Positions 44,074-52,916 of a stretch of DNA of 64,000 nt are shown here, one piece after another. Under the pieces are notes generated by a model. That model did not search any database, had not been told where the DNA came from, and saw only the letters and a program-made list of their open reading frames with translations. The translations under genes and the position numbers were made by a program. Positions within the stretch are counted from its first letter, which is position 1; the number at the start of each line of letters is the position of its first letter. Source of the stretch: Achromobacter mucicolens (GTDB lineage: Bacteria; Pseudomonadota; Gammaproteobacteria; Burkholderiales; Burkholderiaceae_B); the NCBI RefSeq assembly GCF_902859725.1, contig NZ_CADIJP010000005.1, positions 62,001 to 126,000 of the forward strand, in the 5' to 3' direction.

Positions 44074-45444
44074 ATGTCTGCGGCGCGTGCTCCCATGAGC
44101 GCCGTCCCTGATACGGTGAACAGCCGCGCGCCCACTGGCCTGTCGGTCATGGACGCGACCATGGTTCTTGTAGGCGTGGTCATCGGCATCGGCATCTTCG
44201 GTTTCCCCCCTCTGGTCGCGCAGCACGCGCATTCGGAAGCGGTCTACATCGGCCTCTGGTGCGCGGGCGGGCTCGTCATGCTGGTCGGCGCGCTTTGCTA
44301 CGCGGAACTCGGCTCGGCATATCCCGGCGCGGGGGGCGAATACCTCTATCTGACCCGCGCTTGGGGACGGCGCGTCGGGCTGATGTTCGCCTGGGCGCGA
44401 TGCTCCGTCATCCAGACCGGCGCGATCGCAGTCGTGGCATTCATCTACGGGGATTACGCACAGCGGCTTCTGCCCCTGGGATCCCTGGGCCCCGCTGTAC
44501 ACGCGGCCATCTCCGTCGTCGTTCTGACGGGCCTGAACATGATCGGCACGCGGTATTCCAAACGGCTGCAATGGGTTTTCACGGTGCTGACCCTGATTGC
44601 TCTGGCCGCGGTGCTGATCGCCAGCCTGACCGCGTCGGGCGGCGAGTCTGTCACTGCCGCTTCACCGGCCCCGCTGTCGGGCAATACCGCCGGGCTGCTG
44701 GGCATGGGCATGGTCTTCGTGCTGCTGACATATGGCGGCTGGAACGAGGCCGCGTATCTCAGCGGCGAACTGCGCGATCCCGCGCGCAACATGAGCCGGG
44801 TGCTGCTCATCGGCACGGCGGTGGTCACCGGCGCCTACGTGCTGACCAACATCGCGCTGCTTGAGATCTTCGGGCTACAGGGACTGCGGGACACGCCCGC
44901 CCTGGGTGCCGAGGTCATGCAGCTGGCCGCAGGACCCTATGCGGCGGCGCTACTCAGCCTGACCATCTGCGCCACGGCGCTCAGCACCATCAACGGCACC
45001 ATCATTACCGGCGCGCGGGTGTATTACGCCCTGGGCCGCGACGTGCCCCGGCTGCAGGCGCTGGCGGGCTGGAGCGCGCGCAACGAAACCCCTGTCAGCG
45101 CCCTCGTCGTCCAGGGCGTGATCACCCTTGCGCTGGTGGCACTGGGCGCGTTCAGCCAGAACAGCGTGCAGACCATGGTGGCCTACACGGCGCCGGTGTT
45201 CTGGCTTTTCATGATGCTGGTCGCCGCCTCGGTCTGGCGCCTGCGCCGCCTGGACCCCGACCGCCCTCGTCCTTTTCGCGTTCCGCTCTTTCCGCTGCCC
45301 CCCTTGCTGCTGGCGCTGACCTGCGCCGGACTGGTCGTGTCCAGCGCCATGTATGCCGGCGCGGGCGCCCTGATCGGGCTGGCGGTGCTGGCGGCCGGCG
45401 CGCCACTGATGCGCCTGCTCAAGCCCGCCCAGGCCGCAAGCTGA
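44074..45444 (+). CDS. APC-superfamily amino acid permease
   Basis: About 456 residues and twelve hydrophobic helices. First helix VVIGIGIFGFPPLVAQH, then AYPGAGGEYLYLTRAWG, the APC helix-2/3 mark, and TYGGWNEAAYLSGELRDPARN in the middle. Resembles LAT-like amino acid/polyamine transporters. The start is uncertain: ATG 44074, ATG 44095, or 43966 with a non-membrane leader; none has a strong ribosome site. Followed after 42 bases by the exported methyltransferase gene. Confidence 0.85.
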   Translation: MSAARAPMSAVPDTVNSRAPTGLSVMDATMVLVGVVIGIGIFGFPPLVAQHAHSEAVYIGLWCAGGLVMLVGALCYAELGSAYPGAGGEYLYLTRAWGRRVGLMFAWARCSVIQTGAIAVVAFIYGDYAQRLLPLGSLGPAVHAAISVVVLTGLNMIGTRYSKRLQWVFTVLTLIALAAVLIASLTASGGESVTAASPAPLSGNTAGLLGMGMVFVLLTYGGWNEAAYLSGELRDPARNMSRVLLIGTAVVTGAYVLTNIALLEIFGLQGLRDTPALGAEVMQLAAGPYAAALLSLTICATALSTINGTIITGARVYYALGRDVPRLQALAGWSARNETPVSALVVQGVITLALVALGAFSQNSVQTMVAYTAPVFWLFMMLVAASVWRLRRLDPDRPRPFRVPLFPLPPLLLALTCAGLVVSSAMYAGAGALIGLAVLAAGAPLMRLLKPAQAAS

Positions 45445-45486
45445 CTGGCTCTTCCCCTGTCCTCCACCGTCCAAGGAACCCTCACC

Positions 45487-46359
45487 ATGCCACGCTCCCT
45501 CGACCATTCGAAAACCGCGTCCCAGGTATTCACCCCGCGCCTGCGCCTTGCGATGCTGGCCTCGGCGATGGCGTTCACGCTGCTGAGCGCGGGCGCCGCC
45601 ATGGCGCAGACTGCCACTGCGCCCGCCAAGGCCGGCGCCCAGAAAGCCTACGTGCCCGACGTCGGCCAGGAAGGCAAGGACGTCATTTGGGTGCCCACCC
45701 CGCAGACCCTGGTGGACAAAATGCTGGACATGGCCAAGGTCACACCCAAGGACCGGCTGATGGACCTTGGCTCGGGCGACGGCCGCACGGTCATCACGGC
45801 CGCGCAGCGCGGACTGACCGCGCAAGGCATCGAGTACAACCCCGACCTGGTCGAGCTGTCGCGCCAAAATGCCAAGCGCGCGGGCGTGGCCGACCGCGCC
45901 ACGTTCGTGGCGCAAGACCTGTTCACCACGGATCTGTCCCAGGCCGATGTGATCACGATGTTCCTGCTCTCGACCATCAACGAGAAGCTGCGCCCCAAAC
46001 TGCTGGAGCTGCCGGCCGGCACGCGCGTGGTGTCAAATACCTTCCGCATGGGCGACTGGGAGCCGGATGCCTCGGAAACTGTGACCGAGAACTGCCAGAC
46101 CTATTGCACGGCGCTCCTGTGGATCGTGCCGGCCAAGGTGCAGGGCAAATGGGATCTGGGCGGGCAGACGCTGCAGCTTGACCAGCACTACCAGATGCTC
46201 TCGGGCAAGCTGGGGTCCGTGCCGATCTCCGACGCCCGGATGGACGGCAAGTCGATCACCTTCACCGCCAATGGTGTGCGCTATGCGGGCGAAGTGAACG
46301 GCCGCAGCATGACCGGAAGCGCGGCCGGCAAGGGGGAATGGCAGGCCAAGCGGATCTGA
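45487..46359 (+). CDS. Predicted exported SAM-dependent methyltransferase-like protein
   Basis: 290 residues. N-terminal signal peptide (LRLAMLASAMAFTLLSAGAAMAQ) followed by a class I methyltransferase domain: MDLGSGDGRTVITAAQRGL for SAM, GIEYNPDLVELS acidic loop, ADVITMFLLSTINEKLRPKL, similar to the Dot1-like/KsdA-like fold. The last 90 residues are a beta-rich extra domain. A methyltransferase in the periplasm would lack a known SAM supply, so either SAM is present there, the N-terminus is an anchor facing the cytoplasm, or the fold has another role. AAGGAA precedes the ATG. Confidence 0.8.
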   Translation: MPRSLDHSKTASQVFTPRLRLAMLASAMAFTLLSAGAAMAQTATAPAKAGAQKAYVPDVGQEGKDVIWVPTPQTLVDKMLDMAKVTPKDRLMDLGSGDGRTVITAAQRGLTAQGIEYNPDLVELSRQNAKRAGVADRATFVAQDLFTTDLSQADVITMFLLSTINEKLRPKLLELPAGTRVVSNTFRMGDWEPDASETVTENCQTYCTALLWIVPAKVQGKWDLGGQTLQLDQHYQMLSGKLGSVPISDARMDGKSITFTANGVRYAGEVNGRSMTGSAAGKGEWQAKRI

Positions 46360-46423
46360 TCGATGCCCTTGCCGCGGGGCGCGGCTGTTCGTGTGCCGCG
46401 CCGCGTTGACCATGGCCGCCGTC

Positions 46424-46444
46424 ATGCAATAGCATCTGTTGCAT
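46424..46444. promoter_or_regulatory. Inverted repeat overlapping the Rrf2 start codon
   Basis: ATGCAA (46424-46429) and TTGCAT (46439-46444) with a 9-base centre; the right arm includes the rrf2 ATG. Position suggests autorepression. Confidence 0.5.
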
Positions 46445-46907
46445 GAGAAGAGACAGCAAGCTTTCCGGCGTATTGCACGTTCTGCTGCATATGGCCGAGC
46501 GCCCCGGTCCCATGACCTCCGATGACCTGGGCCGCGTCATGCAGACCAATCCTGTCGTCATCCGCCGCATCATGGGCGGCCTGCGGCAACAGGGCCTGGT
46601 CCGATCCGAAAAGGGTCATGGCGGCGGGTGGACGATTTCGTGCGATTTCAAAGCGGTCACGCTGCGCGATATCTACGAGGCGCTGGGCGCGCCAGAGATC
46701 TTTGCCATGGGCAACCGCAGCGAATCGCCCGGATGCCTGGTCGAAGAGGCGGTCAATGCGTCGCTGGACGACGTGTTCGAACAGGCCCAGCAACTGCTTC
46801 TGGACCGGCTCGGCAAGGTCACGCTGGCCGAACTGAGCCGGGATTTTCACGCGCGCATGGTCGAGCGCGGCCAGGCTTACGACCCGCACGCCGTGCACGA
46901 GGTTTGA
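46443..46907 (+). CDS. Rrf2-family transcriptional regulator
   Basis: 154 residues. Winged HTH: SGVLHVLLHMAE, LGRVMQTNPVVIRRIMGGLR, GLVRSEKGHGGGW, then TLRDIYEALG, the standard Rrf2 sequence. Only one cysteine in the sensor loop (ESPGCLVEEAV), so no Fe-S cluster of the IscR/NsrR three-Cys type is expected; it is closer to the YwnA-like redox-type members. Likely controls itself and perhaps the upstream permease and methyltransferase genes. Convergent with hipA, 6 bases apart. Confidence 0.88.
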   Translation: MRRDSKLSGVLHVLLHMAERPGPMTSDDLGRVMQTNPVVIRRIMGGLRQQGLVRSEKGHGGGWTISCDFKAVTLRDIYEALGAPEIFAMGNRSESPGCLVEEAVNASLDDVFEQAQQLLLDRLGKVTLAELSRDFHARMVERGQAYDPHAVHEV

Positions 46908-46913
46908 GCGCCC

Positions 46914-48221
46914 CTATTCCCACGGCTGGCGCCACGCCATCAATGAGGCCTCGACGTGTTCGATTTCGGCCTGCGACATGCCAGCTTCTTCGTAGAAACG
47001 CCTGCGCTCGCCGACCACGTCCTGCACGCGGTCGATGATCGACCTGGCGGCCGCTTCCGACCGGAGTCCGAAACGCCGGTACTCGGTCAGGCAATTGGCA
47101 AACGTGCTGTCGCGGCCGGCGGAGCCGATGTGAAGGTAGTGCCGCGCTGAGCCTTCCTGCGTCACCACATCAAAAAGCGGCGACAGCCGGTAGGTGGGCG
47201 CATCTTCGTCTTTCAGAAATCCGACATTCTTCAGATGGTCGTCGGTGTTGTGGACCGCGACGTTCAGGATCATCCGCGCGTACAGTTCGAGCAGATCCTG
47301 CACGGGATTGGACGAGATACGGCGCGCCACGTCGGCCAGGCGCGCATAGGAATACGTGGCCTTGCCGCGCGGGCCGTCAAGCTCGCGTTTGCCGATATTC
47401 ACGGACGGGCTGATGAGCGAAGCGCCGCTAAGGAAGTGCCGCCGCGCGATGACCGGGTCCGCGCCCTGCCGGACCGGCAGCAGCTCGCGATCGAACCGGT
47501 GCGTCAGCAACACGGCGCCCAGATGCGTTTGCGCCAGGCGGATCTGCGGCACGTTCAGGCCGATGGCCTTGGCCATCTGCAGATTCGCGTATTCCACGCG
47601 CTGGCGGTCGTAGGATTCGCCCTTGCGCGGAAACTTGGCAATCCACATTTCGCCCGCCTCGTCCCGCACGATCGTCTTGGGCCGCGCGCCGCCGATATCC
47701 CATGAACTGCCCAGGATGTCGCGATACAGCCCCTTGGGCTTGATGCCCTGGTCGATATCGGTCAGCAGGTCGGCCAACGAATCCAGCTGGCTGACTTCGG
47801 GCAGCCGATAGGTCTTGCGCATGTTGGGCGTCAATTGCCGGGCGCTGAAAAAGAGCGCCCCCACGCCCATGCCACGCCCCTTGAGCAGCACTTCGTTCTC
47901 CGTCACGCGGGCGCCCGCGTTGTCCACGCGCATCACGTTGCGGCCCCAGGCATCCGGCGCGGCGTCGAAAATCGCGCCCAGCGTCTGGTACCGGCTTTCG
48001 GTCCGGTAGGTGGTGGCGGAGTCGGTCAGCGGCAGATTGAGCGGATCCAGCGAAAACGCCCGCGGATCGTTCACGTAGGACTGCACGTAGGTGAATTCGG
48101 CGAAGAAGTGATTCTCGTCGCTGTCATCCAGGGTCAGAATGCCAGCCAGCACGGCTTCGCCCCGGATGTCCACATAGACGAAAAGCTCGCTTTCCACGGT
48201 TTTGGTTTTCTTGACAGGCAC
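46914..48221 (-). CDS. hipA: HipA-family serine/threonine kinase toxin
   Basis: 435 residues. HipA layout: N-terminal HipA_N domain (ELFVYVDIRGEAVLAGILTL), GRGMGVGALFFS, DIGGARPKTIV, WIAKFPRKGESYDRQRVEY with the ATP lysine, THRFDRE, the catalytic VHNTDDHLKNVGF and metal motif LSPLFDV. HipA phosphorylates glutamyl-tRNA synthetase in E. coli, causing growth arrest and persistence. The GTG at 48221 is the only plausible start near the domain boundary; it lies 16 bases after the hipB stop. The longer frame runs through hipB and is rejected. Confidence 0.9.
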   Translation of the reverse strand: MPVKKTKTVESELFVYVDIRGEAVLAGILTLDDSDENHFFAEFTYVQSYVNDPRAFSLDPLNLPLTDSATTYRTESRYQTLGAIFDAAPDAWGRNVMRVDNAGARVTENEVLLKGRGMGVGALFFSARQLTPNMRKTYRLPEVSQLDSLADLLTDIDQGIKPKGLYRDILGSSWDIGGARPKTIVRDEAGEMWIAKFPRKGESYDRQRVEYANLQMAKAIGLNVPQIRLAQTHLGAVLLTHRFDRELLPVRQGADPVIARRHFLSGASLISPSVNIGKRELDGPRGKATYSYARLADVARRISSNPVQDLLELYARMILNVAVHNTDDHLKNVGFLKDEDAPTYRLSPLFDVVTQEGSARHYLHIGSAGRDSTFANCLTEYRRFGLRSEAAARSIIDRVQDVVGERRRFYEEAGMSQAEIEHVEASLMAWRQPWE

Positions 48222-48237
48222 GATGTCGACCGACGGG

Positions 48238-48582
48238 TTACAGGCTGGACGGATCGGCGCGATGCGAATGCTGCGCCTTGCCGCTGCCCCGAGCGGGACG
48301 GCGCATGGCGTCAAGCCGTTTGCCCACGCCATCGAGGTCCGGGTCCCCCAATGCGAACACCTGGTCGCCAAAGCCGTAGAGCAACAATGCTTCAACGGCG
48401 AGCGCCAGGGAAACGCCGCCATCGCCGCGTTCCAGCCGGTTGATGGTGGCGCGCGACACGCCCATGCGGCTGGCCAGCATGGCTTCGGTTTCATTGCGGC
48501 GCAGGCGCGCGGTCCGGATGCGCGCGCCCAGGCGCGCCAAAGCCTCGGCCGCCTCGAAACTGGGCTCGATTTTCTTTTTCAT
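48238..48582 (-). CDS. hipB: HipB-like XRE-family antitoxin
   Basis: 114 residues with an XRE helix-turn-helix: ALARLGARIRTARLRRN, MLASRMGVSRATINRLERGD, then VEALLLYGFGDQVFALGDPD. Sits directly before hipA, the standard order, and would bind both HipA and the operator repeats upstream. ATG 48582 (MKKKIEPSF) was chosen; the in-frame ATG at 48636 lies inside the operator region. The C-terminal tail (ARGSGKAQHSHRADPSSL) is flexible and could occupy the HipA active site. Confidence 0.87.
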   Translation of the reverse strand: MKKKIEPSFEAAEALARLGARIRTARLRRNETEAMLASRMGVSRATINRLERGDGGVSLALAVEALLLYGFGDQVFALGDPDLDGVGKRLDAMRRPARGSGKAQHSHRADPSSL

Positions 48583-48587
48583 GCCGC

Positions 48588-48695
48588 AATAATAGCGCCA
48601 TGTTTGGCTTAATGCACTATTAATGAGGCAAACCATGGCCGCTGCGTGATTTATTAATAGCGCGTAAGTTTCACTTATGCGCTATTAATAAGGCA
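48588..48695. promoter_or_regulatory. hipBA operator array
   Basis: Repeated CTATTAAT-type boxes lie between hipB and the LD-carboxypeptidase gene. Copy one is CTTAATGCACTATTAATGAG (48608-48627); copy two is CTTATGCGCTATTAATAAGG (48674-48693); a third, inverted, TTATTAATAGCGCGTAAG (48651-48668) pairs with copy two as 18-bp arms with one mismatch and a 5-base centre. A partial fourth, AATAATAGCGC, starts at 48588. Spacing and similarity suit several HipB dimers. Confidence 0.75.
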
Positions 48696-48705
48696 TTTCA
48701 ACGTA

Positions 48706-49905
48706 TCAGCCGGCGGTTGCACGGATCACTGCCTGATCCAGCCGCAGCCCTGCCCGCGCGGTGTCCAACGTGACGCGCGCCCCGAGCGGCAGGGTCAGGT
48801 TCGGATCGCCATGTCCACTGGGCCAGCCAGCCAGGACTGGAATGCCTCGAGCGCCGAACTGTTCGAGTATCAGCGGATACAGCAGGCTCTGCGCCTGCGC
48901 GTCGTCCAGATTCGTCCCGATGATGCGGGTGAAATTGCCCACGACCACGCCTTGGACGCCGTCGAACTTGCCTGCGGCCGCCAGTTGACTCAAGAGCCGG
49001 TCCACGCGCGGCAGCGCCTCGTTGACGTCTTCAAAAAACAGAATTGAATCGCGCGTGTCGATCTCGTGCCGGGAACCGATCAGCGCGGCAATAAGCGCCA
49101 GGTTGCCGCCCACCAGCCGCCCGCTTGCGGTGCCAGCCACCAGTTCCATGGCCCGGCTGTCCGGCGGCGGCTGAATCCACGCGCCCTCCCCGATCTGGCC
49201 GCTCAGCATCGCCAGCAGATGCGACTCGGTGGGTTCGTCCTTGCCTGCCACCAGATCCTGCGCCAGCATCGGCCCATGGAAGGTGACAAAACCGGCGTGG
49301 CGCTGCATGGCCAGATGCAAGGCCGTGATGTCGCTGTAACCGATGAAGGGCTTGGGGTGTTGGCGCAGCAGCCCGTAATCGAGCCTGTCCAGCAAGCGCC
49401 ATGAGCCAAAACCGCCCTGCAGGCACCACACCGCGCCGACGTCCGGCGCGGCGAACGCCGCGTGCAGGTCATCCAGGCGCTGCACGTCCGTCCCGGCCAG
49501 ATATTCATAGGGAGCGTCGAGCCGAGTGCGCGACGCCGGCATGATCACCGGAAAATACCCCCGGTCTTCGAGCCATTGCGCGGCAAGGTCGCTGGCGTTG
49601 GGCGCGGCGGACGCGGGCGCCACGATGGCGACCTTCGCACCCGGCCGCAACGCCGGCACGGGTGCGGCCGAGGGTTTCGCGTGCGACGGCGGCGGCGCGG
49701 GGGGGCGGTTCAGAGCACCGGGTGAGGACGCTTTCCGGCCGCCGGCGCAGCCCGCCAGGCCAAGCCCCGACAGGCACAGGGCGCCAGCATTCAACAGCAT
49801 CCGCCGGCGTCTGGCGTCCGGCAGACCGGCATCCTGGTGCGAGCCGGATTCCGGACTGGGCCGGCTCAGGAGATTGGCGAACGGGGGGCTGGTTGGTCCG
49901 CGCAT
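48706..49905 (-). CDS. LD-carboxypeptidase, S66 family (LdcA/MccF type), lipoprotein
   Basis: 399 residues. Tat-like basic start RRRMLLNAG, hydrophobic run and lipobox LAGC mark an exported lipoprotein; a Pro/Ala spacer follows. S66 domain: VAIVAPASAA, LQGGFGSWRLLDRLDY, the nucleophile Ser in GYSDITALH, and catalytic His in WPSGHGDPN. Removes the terminal D-Ala from murein tetrapeptides during recycling, or cleaves related bonds. The ATG at 49905 shares a base with the stop of the upstream pseudouridine synthase gene (TGATG), so translation is coupled. Confidence 0.87.
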   Translation of the reverse strand: MRGPTSPPFANLLSRPSPESGSHQDAGLPDARRRRMLLNAGALCLSGLGLAGCAGGRKASSPGALNRPPAPPPSHAKPSAAPVPALRPGAKVAIVAPASAAPNASDLAAQWLEDRGYFPVIMPASRTRLDAPYEYLAGTDVQRLDDLHAAFAAPDVGAVWCLQGGFGSWRLLDRLDYGLLRQHPKPFIGYSDITALHLAMQRHAGFVTFHGPMLAQDLVAGKDEPTESHLLAMLSGQIGEGAWIQPPPDSRAMELVAGTASGRLVGGNLALIAALIGSRHEIDTRDSILFFEDVNEALPRVDRLLSQLAAAGKFDGVQGVVVGNFTRIIGTNLDDAQAQSLLYPLILEQFGARGIPVLAGWPSGHGDPNLTLPLGARVTLDTARAGLRLDQAVIRATAG

Positions 49906-51134
49906 CAGAATCGCTCGTACTCCAGCCGGTAGCGCCATTGCCCGGCCGCAAGGCCTGCCATCGGCAAACGCCCGATCCGCAACCGCCGCAGGGCCAGCAG
50001 GCGCAGCCCTGCCGCTTCGCACACCGCTTCAATAAACCCGGGCATCGGCGACTTCAGCGCAAAGCGCAGATGGTTTTCGTTTTGCCAGCTCACCTTCATC
50101 GGGGTGGCCGGGCGTCCCTCATAGGCCATGCCGCGCTGCATGCGGGCCAGATCGGCCTCGCTGAGCTGGCCTTCGACCTGGGCGACGTACTCCTGCTCGA
50201 CGTGACGGCCTTCGTCAACCAGCTTGCGCGCCACCGCGAACTCCTGCGTGTACACGACCAGACCGCTTGCCGCGCGCTCAAGCGGCGTCACCAGCTTGAG
50301 TCCATTGAACATGCGCTTCAAATAGCGCTGACCGGAACGGTCGCCGGGCATCAGGTTCTCGGGCAGGATCAGGTCGCGAGCCGAGCCAGGCTGGTCGTCA
50401 GCGTACATGCCCGCTGGCTTGTGGATCAGAATGGTGACCGGACGGCCCTCTTCCAGCCGGGCGCCGGGCAGCAGGCTAACCGTCTGCGAGGCCGTGACCC
50501 GCAAACCGGGCTCTTCCTGCACTTTGCCGTTGACCGTGACCCAGCCGCCTTCGATGTAGCGCTCGGCATCTGCGCGTGAACACGGCAGCTCCGTGGCCAG
50601 CCGCTTGGCCAGCCGCTCGGTGTTCGCGGCAGCGGGGGCTTGGGCGGGACGCTGGCCACGCGATGGGCTCGCGCTGGCTTTAGGCGCACGATCTTGAGGC
50701 GCACGATCCGGACGGCTGCCGGGCCGAGTGCCCGCGCCGCCGGTGCCGGGCTTTGCGGCGCGGCTCTTCATTCCTGGCTTGGCCGGCGGGGTGGCTCGCC
50801 CGGTCCCGCCGCTTGTGGCAGAACGAGCCGGCTTGGCCGGCGGCATGGCGCGACCGGTTGTGCCGCTTTTGGCAGGACGGGCCGGTGCGTTGCTTGCGGA
50901 ACGCTCTGGCCGCGTCGACGCCGCCGGACGGGCGGGCCGATCGGCGGCGCGTTTCACGCCGGATTTGGCCTCGCTGGGGCTTGGGACGGAAGGCTCGCGG
51001 CGGGGTGTCCCCGCCGCGGGGGCGGACGGCCCGGACCTGGGCGGACGAGCACTGCGGGTTCCCGTGGCGCGCTTGGCGGGACGGGATGACAGGCTGAGCG
51101 TGCCGGGCTTGGTGGGACGCAAGGTGCTGCTCAT
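49905..51134 (-). CDS. RsuA/RluF-like RNA pseudouridine synthase homologue with altered active site and long basic N-tail
   Basis: About 409 residues. The first 165 or so are a low-complexity Ser/Pro/Arg/Lys/Ala tail. Then an S4 RNA-binding domain (RLAKRLATELPCSRADAERY) and the synthase core (VTILIHKPAGMYADD, FNGLKLVTPLERAASGLVVY, EQEYVAQVEGQL, RLLALRRLRIGRLPMAGLAAG). The invariant catalytic Asp of pseudouridine synthases, normally in GRLDxxTxGL, is replaced: here the loop reads TPLERAASGL, with Glu. It may be inactive as a synthase and act by RNA binding. ATG 51134 has GGAGG upstream. Confidence 0.8.
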   Translation of the reverse strand: MSSTLRPTKPGTLSLSSRPAKRATGTRSARPPRSGPSAPAAGTPRREPSVPSPSEAKSGVKRAADRPARPAASTRPERSASNAPARPAKSGTTGRAMPPAKPARSATSGGTGRATPPAKPGMKSRAAKPGTGGAGTRPGSRPDRAPQDRAPKASASPSRGQRPAQAPAAANTERLAKRLATELPCSRADAERYIEGGWVTVNGKVQEEPGLRVTASQTVSLLPGARLEEGRPVTILIHKPAGMYADDQPGSARDLILPENLMPGDRSGQRYLKRMFNGLKLVTPLERAASGLVVYTQEFAVARKLVDEGRHVEQEYVAQVEGQLSEADLARMQRGMAYEGRPATPMKVSWQNENHLRFALKSPMPGFIEAVCEAAGLRLLALRRLRIGRLPMAGLAAGQWRYRLEYERF

Positions 51135-51277
51135 CGTCCCTCCTCCTGGCACAGCGGATTGAAGCGGTAAAGGAATGGGTCAGAAGCGCCTTTGGGCGCC
51201 GCGATCAGAAGCTTGGTCATCAGTATTGCCGGGCATTGCGAAAAGCGGGCCACATGGCCCGCACCTTGAGACGGATG

Positions 51278-52405
51278 TTACGCCCTTTTCCGCCCAAGCC
51301 CCTCGGGCGGCGCCGGCTCCCGGTCCGCTGCCTGCGGACCGGCCTGCACGGGCGGCGGCACCTCGTCGATCCACGCCTTCAGCAGTGTCGACGTCACCGC
51401 CAGGATGACCGGGCCAATGAACAACCCGACGATGCCGAAGGCGATCATGCCCCCGAGCACGCCGGACAGGATGAGCAGCATCGACAGATTCACGCCGCGC
51501 TTGATGAGCAGCGGCCGCAGCAGGTTGTCCAAGGTGCCCACCACGATGGCCCAGACCAGCAGCACGGCGGCAGCCAGTTTCATGTCGTTCTGGAACAGCC
51601 AGGCGACGCCACCCAGCATCGGCAGGAAAGGTCCCAGTTGTGCCAGGCACAGCATCACCATGAGGGCAGTCAAAATCCCCGCCGCCGGCACCCCGGCAAT
51701 CCACAGGCCAATGCCGCCCAGCGCCGATTGCACCACCGCCGTGACCACGATGCCCAGCGCCACCGCGCGGATCGCGGACGCGGCCAGCTTGATCGCCGCC
51801 ACGCCACGCGGGCCGGCCAGCCGGTTGGAAAACCGCAGCGCGAAGTCCGCTGCGGCGTCGCCCTTGCTGTACAGAATCCCGGCGATGATCACCGTGATCA
51901 GCATGTGCATCACGAACACGCCGACGATCGCCGCGTGGCCCAGCAACCAGTGCGCCGCGGTGGTCAGGTAGGGTTCGATGCGCGCCAGCAAGCCCCCGGC
52001 GCCGGCGTCGGACAGGGCCTGCCACTCCTGGGCGATCCGCGGGCCCGCCAGCGGAATGCCTCTTACCCACGACGGAGGCGCCAGCAACGCATAATCGGGC
52101 AGGCGCTTGACCGCCGCCATGATGGTGCCGCCGTGTAGCGCCAGCGTCGAGATCGCCTGGTACAACGGCAGCACGATCACGAACAGCAGGATGAGAAGCA
52201 TCGCCACCGTTGCCAGCCAGCGCCGGCCGCCGCAATGCCGCTGGATCGAGAGCAGCACCGGCCAGGTAGCGACCACGATGGTCGTGGCCCAAATGAGGCC
52301 CGGCAGGAAGGGCTGAAGGACGTACAGGCTGCCGATCATCAAAGCCAGCAGCATGACGATGACGAGCAGGATGCGGGCTATGTCGACGGACTGGCGTGGT
52401 ATCAC
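51278..52405 (-). CDS. AI-2E family (PerM/YdiK-like) membrane transporter
   Basis: 375 residues with about eight hydrophobic helices: IARILLVIVMLLALMIGSLY, GLIWATTIVVATWPVL, LATVAMLLILLFVIVLPLY, later GIPLAGP, VVGTLDNLLRPLLIKRG and GLFIGPVILAV, the family's C-terminal signature. The family includes autoinducer-2 exporters and Na+/H+ antiporters; the substrate is unknown. The C-terminus is a Pro/Glu/Arg-rich cytoplasmic tail. AGGAGG precedes the ATG. Confidence 0.87.
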   Translation of the reverse strand: MIPRQSVDIARILLVIVMLLALMIGSLYVLQPFLPGLIWATTIVVATWPVLLSIQRHCGGRRWLATVAMLLILLFVIVLPLYQAISTLALHGGTIMAAVKRLPDYALLAPPSWVRGIPLAGPRIAQEWQALSDAGAGGLLARIEPYLTTAAHWLLGHAAIVGVFVMHMLITVIIAGILYSKGDAAADFALRFSNRLAGPRGVAAIKLAASAIRAVALGIVVTAVVQSALGGIGLWIAGVPAAGILTALMVMLCLAQLGPFLPMLGGVAWLFQNDMKLAAAVLLVWAIVVGTLDNLLRPLLIKRGVNLSMLLILSGVLGGMIAFGIVGLFIGPVILAVTSTLLKAWIDEVPPPVQAGPQAADREPAPPEGLGRKRA

Positions 52406-52538
52406 CCGAACCTCCTGGCGAGGCTGCCGCCCCGCGTTGCGGTGGATGAGGACCGGCGGCGCCCGTCCGTGCCAGCCAACGCGCTGAATCGAATGTATTC
52501 GAAAACGCGCAGAACTTGAATGGAAACGTTGGTAGGCG

Positions 52539-52895
52539 CTACGAGGCGCCTACCATCGCGCGAAACCGGCTGCGGATCGCGCCGGAGTATGCCCAGCACC
52601 AGACCGCGAGCGCCAGCATCGCCACCGTGAAGTAGGCGCGTGCGCCCTCGGGCACGGGATTCAGTTGCGACAGCGTGGGGAATGGCTCGAAGCCGATGAA
52701 GTCGGTGGCGGCCAGGGTGCTGAAGATAAGCGCCAGCACGGGTCCGGTAAACCGGGGGCGCTCTCCCCGTGTGTCGGGAGCGGCAAGAAAGCACCAATGA
52801 ATCCAGCGCGCGAACTGGATGGCCACGGCAACCAGGGGAATGAGTAGCGCAAGCTGTAGCACCAGCAGCGCCAGAATGACTTGAGTGGGAAGCAT
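52539..52895 (-). CDS. Small hypothetical membrane protein (118 aa)
   Basis: Three hydrophobic segments (VILALLVLQLALLIPLVAVA, GPVLALIFSTLAATDFIGF, AYFTVAMLALAVWCWAYSGA) joined by short loops; no family recognised. The composition and Trp-rich last helix (WCWAYSGAIRSRF) look genuine. It stands between the AI-2E gene and the degenerate EAL gene, both on the same strand, with a strong hairpin upstream separating it from the EAL gene. Confidence 0.6.
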   Translation of the reverse strand: MLPTQVILALLVLQLALLIPLVAVAIQFARWIHWCFLAAPDTRGERPRFTGPVLALIFSTLAATDFIGFEPFPTLSQLNPVPEGARAYFTVAMLALAVWCWAYSGAIRSRFRAMVGAS

Positions 52896-52916
52896 GCGCG
52901 GATTTTAATCGGATCC

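Noticed and set aside
46373-46405. GC-rich hairpin after the exported methyltransferase gene
   Set aside because: Imperfect stem with no T-run, in a GC-rich region where such pairing arises by chance.
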